From an uncultured Calothrix sp. (GTDB lineage Bacteria > Cyanobacteriota > Cyanobacteriia > Cyanobacteriales > Nostocaceae), in contig CAKZYM010000260.1 of the NCBI GenBank assembly GCA_937884685.1, positions 1-9,163 on the forward strand: 9,163 bases of DNA, given 5' to 3'. Within the stretch, counting starts at the first letter, position 1; each line of letters opens with the position of its first letter. The notes under the pieces were generated by a model. It had not been told where the DNA came from. It ran no database searches and worked only from the letters and a program-made list of their open reading frames with translations. Position numbers and translations under genes: made by a program. Positions 5,540 to 9,163 of the stretch are shown here, piece after piece.

Positions 5540-7381
5540 TTAACTCGTCTGACCAACTTCATTTTGCATTTGATGGTATTTCCATAACTTACCCCGCTGC
5601 TTGAGTAAGTCTTGATATTTTCCTTGCTCAACAATATACCCACCTTCCATCACTACTACTTTATCAGCCTTAGCGATTGTAGAAAGCCTGTGAGCAATTG
5701 CAATGACTGTTCTACCTACAGAAAGTTTTTCTAAAGATTCCTGAATCAACCGCTCCGATACAGAATCTAAAGCGCTGGTAGCTTCATCCAAAATCAAAAT
5801 CTGCGGGTCGCGAAGTAATGCACGCGCTATAGCTATTCTCTGTCTCTGTCCCCCAGATAATCTCACACCACGGTCACCAAGTTGGGTGTCAAAACCTTGA
5901 GGCATATCTTCAATGAATTTTAATGCATTAGCAAGCCGAGCAGCTTCTTTAATTTCGGCTTCAGTCGCATGTTCGGTACCGTAAGCAATATTATTCCAAA
6001 CTGAAGTATTGAAAATAAAGGTGTCTTGACTGACAACAGCCATGTTTTTCCGCAGCGAGTAAATGTCAATCTCTTTTAAATCAATTCCATCAATATGAAT
6101 ATGACCTTGTGTTGGGTCGTAAAATCGAGGAATTAAATCAGCAAGAGTTGTTTTTCCAGCCCCAGATGCTCCTACCAAAGCAGTTGTTTTGCCTTTTTCC
6201 AGAGTAAGAGTAATATTATGTAAAACTAAATTGCTTGGTTCGTAGCCAAAATCAACAGATACCACATCAATAGAGCGGTTTAAATTGGTAAATTCAGCAG
6301 AACCATTTTGGAAGTAACCTTGGTTATCGCTTTCTAATAGCTGCTTAACATTGTCCAAAGAACCATTCAAAGTACTAAGGAAAGCTACCGTACCATTTAT
6401 ATCTTGAATGCTTGGTACAACCCGCATCAAAACAAAGAAAAATGTCAATAATGATGCAACTGGTAAAGTAAATACTGTAAAGGAAAGAATGATTAAACCA
6501 ATAATCGCAGTAGTCGCAATTGCTGAAGCTATTGGCTTAACAAGAGTCCAAGCCTTCGCAACTTTTATAGAAGCATTGAGCAATTGACCGCTAACGCCGT
6601 AAAAACGCTGACGTTCAAAGTCCTGAGTACCCGATGCATGAACAGTGCGGATACCGTTAATAAATTCGGTAGCTGTCGAATGAAAAGCACCGTTAGCATT
6701 AGAAATACCAAAGCTTGATTCCCGAACCCGAGCGTTAAGTGTTGAAAGTCCTACACCTAAAAGCGCAAATAGCAACACCGAAACAATCGAAAGCTGCCAT
6801 GATATTAAAAACATGGTAACAAAGTAAACAGCAACAGCCATTCCTCTAATTATCACAAAAGCAACACCACCGAAGCCTTGCTTTAATCTTTCAATTTCAG
6901 TAGTAATTGTATTTATCAGTTCCCCAGAACGAGTTTTAACGAAATAACTTAAAGGTAATGCTTGTAAATGCTCAAACATCCGCTTACGCAAGCGGTCTGC
7001 AAGATGCAATTGCGCCGATTCCGTATAGATTGAACTGAAATAATCAAATCCAGAACGCAACCAAGTGCTTAATAAAATTAATATTGATATTCTATACATC
7101 CGACTGGTCGCGGAAGTATTGATTCCTAATATCCAAATATCAAACCAAGTAATACCCGTTTGAATCGGCTCAGCATCAGCTGAATTAGTTAAGCTTTGTA
7201 AAAAAGTTAGTAAGAAACCAATACTAAAGCCTTCAAAAGCTGCTGCTAAGACCGAAAAAATTAAAGCGAAGAGAGCTACTTTACGAAAATGCTTAAATTC
7301 TCGCAGTACTAAATAGTTGTTCTGCCAGAATTTGCTTGCTTTAACTAAATTCCCCAATGGTTCGTATATTTTTAAATGCAT
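5540..7381 (-). CDS. hepA: HepA-like ABC exporter (membrane domain fused to ATPase)
   Basis: Half-size ABC exporter acting as a homodimer in the inner membrane; HepA family members are needed to deposit the heterocyst envelope polysaccharide, probably by exporting it or a precursor. From ATG 7381 the product is 613 aa, near the roughly 607 aa of Anabaena HepA. Six membrane helices lie near 34-64, 96-115, 173-192, 193-215, 281-303 and 307-328. The ATPase domain has Walker A G-A-S-G-A-G-K-T-T (404-412), Q-loop Gln452, signature L-S-G-G-Q (508-512), Walker B I-L-I-L-D-E (528-533) and the switch His564, so it should be active. A GTG at 7426 would add 15 polar residues; the ATG is preferred by length, but neither has a Shine-Dalgarno. 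hepC lies upstream and a terminator downstream. It could also be a general lipid or glycan exporter, but the hepC neighbour supports hepA. Confidence 0.85.
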   Translation of the reverse strand: MHLKIYEPLGNLVKASKFWQNNYLVLREFKHFRKVALFALIFSVLAAAFEGFSIGFLLTFLQSLTNSADAEPIQTGITWFDIWILGINTSATSRMYRISILILLSTWLRSGFDYFSSIYTESAQLHLADRLRKRMFEHLQALPLSYFVKTRSGELINTITTEIERLKQGFGGVAFVIIRGMAVAVYFVTMFLISWQLSIVSVLLFALLGVGLSTLNARVRESSFGISNANGAFHSTATEFINGIRTVHASGTQDFERQRFYGVSGQLLNASIKVAKAWTLVKPIASAIATTAIIGLIILSFTVFTLPVASLLTFFFVLMRVVPSIQDINGTVAFLSTLNGSLDNVKQLLESDNQGYFQNGSAEFTNLNRSIDVVSVDFGYEPSNLVLHNITLTLEKGKTTALVGASGAGKTTLADLIPRFYDPTQGHIHIDGIDLKEIDIYSLRKNMAVVSQDTFIFNTSVWNNIAYGTEHATEAEIKEAARLANALKFIEDMPQGFDTQLGDRGVRLSGGQRQRIAIARALLRDPQILILDEATSALDSVSERLIQESLEKLSVGRTVIAIAHRLSTIAKADKVVVMEGGYIVEQGKYQDLLKQRGKLWKYHQMQNEVGQTS

Positions 7382-7464
7382 ATATATTTTTTTACTATTA
7401 GAGTCAGAGCGAATTACTGTTGACACTGTTGACTAATATTGCAGTTATTCTTTTGTTTAGGTGT

Positions 7465-7511
7465 AATGCCAACACGAGAGGTAAAATTTTACTCTTAAAA
7501 GTGCTGGCATT
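7465..7511 (-). promoter_or_regulatory. Hairpin in the hepC-hepA spacer
   Basis: AATGCCAACAC (7465-7475) and GTGCTGGCATT (7501-7511) pair as an 11-bp stem with one G-U wobble in the minus-strand RNA. Inside lies the perfect palindrome GTAAAATTTTAC (7481-7492). It is 84 bp upstream of the preferred hepA ATG. No T-run follows, so it is more likely an RNA-processing, stability or protein-binding site than a terminator. Function is inferred from position only. Confidence 0.6.
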
Positions 7512-7548
7512 TATTTATCGTTATTCTTTTTAACCGTTACAACATCTA

Positions 7549-8334
7549 CTACGATATTTGGCTATCTAGATGCAATATATTTGATTCTTCTGCTTCTACT
7601 TCCCAAGAACTCATAATTCCGGGTAAATTATTTAATTGTTTTTGTGCTTCTGGAGTTAACTTAACCGCATCTTCCAAAGTCCAACAGCGAGAACCAAATA
7701 ACCCCATTTCTCCGCGAAGCACATTCAATAACTGCGGTAAATTATTCAAACCGTACTTAGCCATCCATCGACCAAGCAAAGTCATTTGTTTTTTTGTACT
7801 CTGTTGATTATCTAAAGCTTTGCTGTCTATTTTTTGATTTACAGACAATGTACGATACTTGATTAACTGAAACAATCTGCCTCTTTCACCAACATACCAA
7901 GAGCGTTCAAACAATGGTGCTTTAGCATCAATCTTCATTAAGAGAGCTAACAAAAGCATCAGTGGACTTACTATAAGTAGAATCGCGCTTGCAATCATCC
8001 ACTCAGTTAAACGCTTCAAAAACCTTGGCTGTTTTTGGTCAGTGCTTATACGTAAATATATTGGTTTAGCAGCAGAAGTCGCAGCATCAGCCCAAAGCTT
8101 TACTTTTTCTTCACCCAGCTTAGGGTCTATGCGAACTAGCTTTACAGAAGAATGTTCTAAACATTCTCTTAAAGATTCATAGGTATCTAAGAAAGGCATA
8201 TAAGGCTGTTTAACTATACCTGAAGACTTTACCAACAATTGATTGCGTCGCCATTGAAGGGTGCAGTAAGTTGAGCTATTAGCTTTCTTATCGTCACAGT
8301 TATTGTCTAAAGCTGGAATTATGGAGGTTTTCAT
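7549..8334 (-). CDS. hepC: HepC-like bacterial sugar transferase (monotopic phosphoglycosyl transferase family)
   Basis: Member of the small-PGT family that moves a sugar phosphate from a UDP-sugar to undecaprenyl phosphate, starting a lipid-linked glycan. The N-terminal 100 residues are a cyanobacterial HepC-type extension (C-T-L-Q-W-R-R at 24-30, I-D-P-K-L-G at 69-74). The catalytic region has a membrane-dipping helix (about 112-134) with the helix-breaking S123-P124, then F-E-R-S-W (142-146), K-Y-R-T-L (159-163), L-P-Q-L-L-N-V-L-R-G-E-M (199-210) and P-G-I (238-240). Two things are odd: the catalytic Asp-Glu before L-P-Q is Asn197-Asn198, and the usual G-P-R-P is G-S-R-C (214-217). At 261 aa it is close to Anabaena HepC (765-bp gene). 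In Anabaena, hepC loss removes the envelope polysaccharide and makes hepA constitutive. ATG 8334 has no Shine-Dalgarno. Chemistry is uncertain because of the altered dyad. Confidence 0.82.
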   Translation of the reverse strand: MKTSIIPALDNNCDDKKANSSTYCTLQWRRNQLLVKSSGIVKQPYMPFLDTYESLRECLEHSSVKLVRIDPKLGEEKVKLWADAATSAAKPIYLRISTDQKQPRFLKRLTEWMIASAILLIVSPLMLLLALLMKIDAKAPLFERSWYVGERGRLFQLIKYRTLSVNQKIDSKALDNQQSTKKQMTLLGRWMAKYGLNNLPQLLNVLRGEMGLFGSRCWTLEDAVKLTPEAQKQLNNLPGIMSSWEVEAEESNILHLDSQIS

Positions 8335-8778
8335 ATGAATTTCGGCTAATACAGTGGTAGACAGCTTGTCTTATATACAACGTGAAAAAAAGCCTCTAAT
8401 ATCCGTAATTGTTGGCTTGACTTCCTGCTTTGCAAAATTTGTGTAGGCAAATAACGCATAGAGAAAAGCCCCGTCGCGGTAATTACATACCTTTAATTTA
8501 GGTTTGTAAAGATTTCAATTGAGAGAATATAGGAAACTATAGATAAATCAGTAAAACTTAGCTATTGTTTTTTCTTTTTGCAACGGTATTCAATAAATAG
8601 GATATAGGAAACGATGGAAATAACGTTAAATAAAATGAATTCTTTATTTACTCTTCAAATAATAACTACTTTATTCTACTGATTATTAAGGTAGTATGAA
8701 TTCAAATTACGTAATACTTAATGGGCTAATTCAGATGTAATTCTAAGTGATTGTAACATAAATGTTTTTGAGGTTTTA
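8335..8778. other. Upstream non-coding region of hepC
   Basis: No ORF is supported here. It holds a direct repeat, ATATAGGAAAC(T/G)AT, at 8527-8540 and 8602-8615 (13 of 14 bases identical, 75 bp apart). It also has a weak terminator-like hairpin on the minus strand, AAGCC (8418-8414) and GGCTT (8394-8390) followed by T5, about 50 bp before the hepC start. I found no GTA-N8-TAC NtcA site and no convincing -35/-10 pair. Any hepC promoter must lie here, but I cannot place it. Confidence 0.5.
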
Positions 8779-8934
8779 ATGAATTTATATTTTTATCTGC
8801 GGTTTTTTCGGAAAAAATTAAATATACATGATAGTTTACGTAAACTTTATATATATGCCCTTAAACATGGTTTAATTTTTATAAAACTGGTCAGAGTTTA
8901 TAAAGTTTTCATTTTTAAGAAATGTCGAGAATAG
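8779..8934 (+). CDS. Candidate small basic protein, 51 aa, unknown function
   Basis: An ATG at 8779, with GAGG 5 nt upstream (8770-8773), opens 51 codons ending at TAG 8934. The product is rich in Lys/Arg and Tyr/Phe, with R-K-L-Y-I-Y-A-L-K-H-G-L (21-32) followed by a hydrophobic patch I-F-I-K-L-V. The R-K-x-Y-x-Y-A-L-x-x-G-L pattern recalls the N-terminal helices of some polysaccharide glycosyltransferases, so it could be a remnant of such a gene rather than a true small protein. It is the only candidate gene on the plus strand and is divergent from hepC. The good ribosome-binding site favours translation; the AT-rich composition and short length argue caution. Confidence 0.35.
   Translation: MNLYFYLRFFRKKLNIHDSLRKLYIYALKHGLIFIKLVRVYKVFIFKKCRE
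8833..8846. other. 14-bp perfect palindrome
   Basis: AGTTTACGTAAACT is fully self-complementary. It lies within the candidate 51-aa frame, about 500 bp upstream of hepC. It could be a dimeric regulator site or chance in AT-rich DNA. Confidence 0.35.
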
Positions 8935-8969
8935 GGAGTAGTAACCCTTTTAATTTATTCAGACCGAAT

Positions 8970-8995
8970 GTAGAGACGTACTAGCGCGACGTGAC
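8970..8995. repeat. Possible decayed GTAGAGACGT palindrome
   Basis: GTAGAGACGT (8970-8979) followed by ACTAGCGCG and ACGT resembles the GTAGAGACGT...ACGTCTC palindromes frequent in Nostoc-type genomes, but the right arm is largely lost. The call rests on resemblance to a remembered repeat type. Confidence 0.25.
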
Positions 8996-9093
8996 TTAAT
9001 GGTCATGATTTTAGGTCTCCCGACAGTTATTAGAAAAACTAACCTGTTCAGAATTTATGCAATAGACCAGAGTACTTAACGACATCAGTTTTG

Positions 9094-9133
9094 CTGGGTT
9101 TTCTCGCGCATCCGACCGGGGTTGAAAACCCAG
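9094..9133. repeat. 10-bp stem-loop near the window end
   Basis: CTGGGTTTTC (9094-9103) and GAAAACCCAG (9124-9133) form a perfect stem around a 20-nt GC-rich loop. TAGACC (9063-9068) and GGTCTA (9133-9138) could add a wider stem. A second hairpin, GTCCTAT-AA-ATAGGAC, follows at 9148-9163. Together they suggest a structured RNA or repeat unit that continues past the window. It does not fit a tRNA. Confidence 0.5.
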
Positions 9134-9147
9134 GTCTAATAGCCCAA

Positions 9148-9163
9148 GTCCTATAAATAGGAC
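9148..9163. repeat. 16-bp palindromic hairpin at the window edge
   Basis: GTCCTAT and ATAGGAC pair perfectly over 7 bp around AA. The palindrome ends exactly at the last base, so a longer arm beyond the window cannot be judged. Confidence 0.5.

Noticed and set aside
8470..8495. GTAATTACATAC and similar sequences as NtcA sites
   Set aside because: The GTA and TAC halves are 6 bp apart, not the 8 bp required by NtcA.
9061..9163. tRNA gene
   Set aside because: A T-arm-like stretch is present but no acceptor stem or anticodon arm can be fitted.

Overview
The window looks like chromosomal DNA from a filamentous, heterocyst-forming cyanobacterium. It is AT-rich. It has the short GTTGGGTT/AACCCAAC palindromes and CGCAGAGGA-type tandem repeats familiar from Nostoc/Calothrix/Rivularia-like genomes. 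Two adjacent genes closely match the HepC and HepA families, which make and export the heterocyst envelope polysaccharide (HEP) that protects nitrogenase from oxygen. The lineage is inferred from family recognition and repeat content; no species can be named.

All firm genes lie on the minus strand, so transcription runs from high to low coordinates. In that order: an upstream non-coding stretch (about 8335-9163) with a candidate 51-aa ORF on the plus strand and several palindromes; hepC-like sugar transferase (8334-7549); a 167-bp spacer with a strong hairpin; hepA-like ABC exporter (ATG at 7381, end 5540) followed by a clear intrinsic terminator (5485-5513); a 1.2-kb gap (5539-4307) with two tandem MITE-like elements and other hairpins; then a glycosyltransferase cluster of GT2 (4306-3269), GT2 (3264-2290, only 4 bp after the previous gene), GT2 (2092-1181) and GT4 (1107 to beyond the window edge). 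The expected division of labour (inference) is that HepC primes or helps prime a lipid-linked glycan, the four glycosyltransferases extend it, and HepA exports the product or a precursor.

Three points deserve attention. (1) The GT4 gene carries an in-frame TAG at 81-79, and the same frame continues with a typical GT4 C-terminus (N-P-D-L-R, then H-T-W), so the gene looks broken by one nonsense change, or recoded, or mis-sequenced. (2) The HepC-like protein keeps the membrane-dipping Ser-Pro helix of phosphoglycosyl transferases but has Asn-Asn where the catalytic Asp-Glu dyad is expected. (3) The hepC-hepA spacer is far shorter than the extended regulatory region reported for Anabaena PCC 7120, and a terminator plus MITE-like repeats separate hepA from the downstream glycosyltransferases, which suggests separate transcription units.
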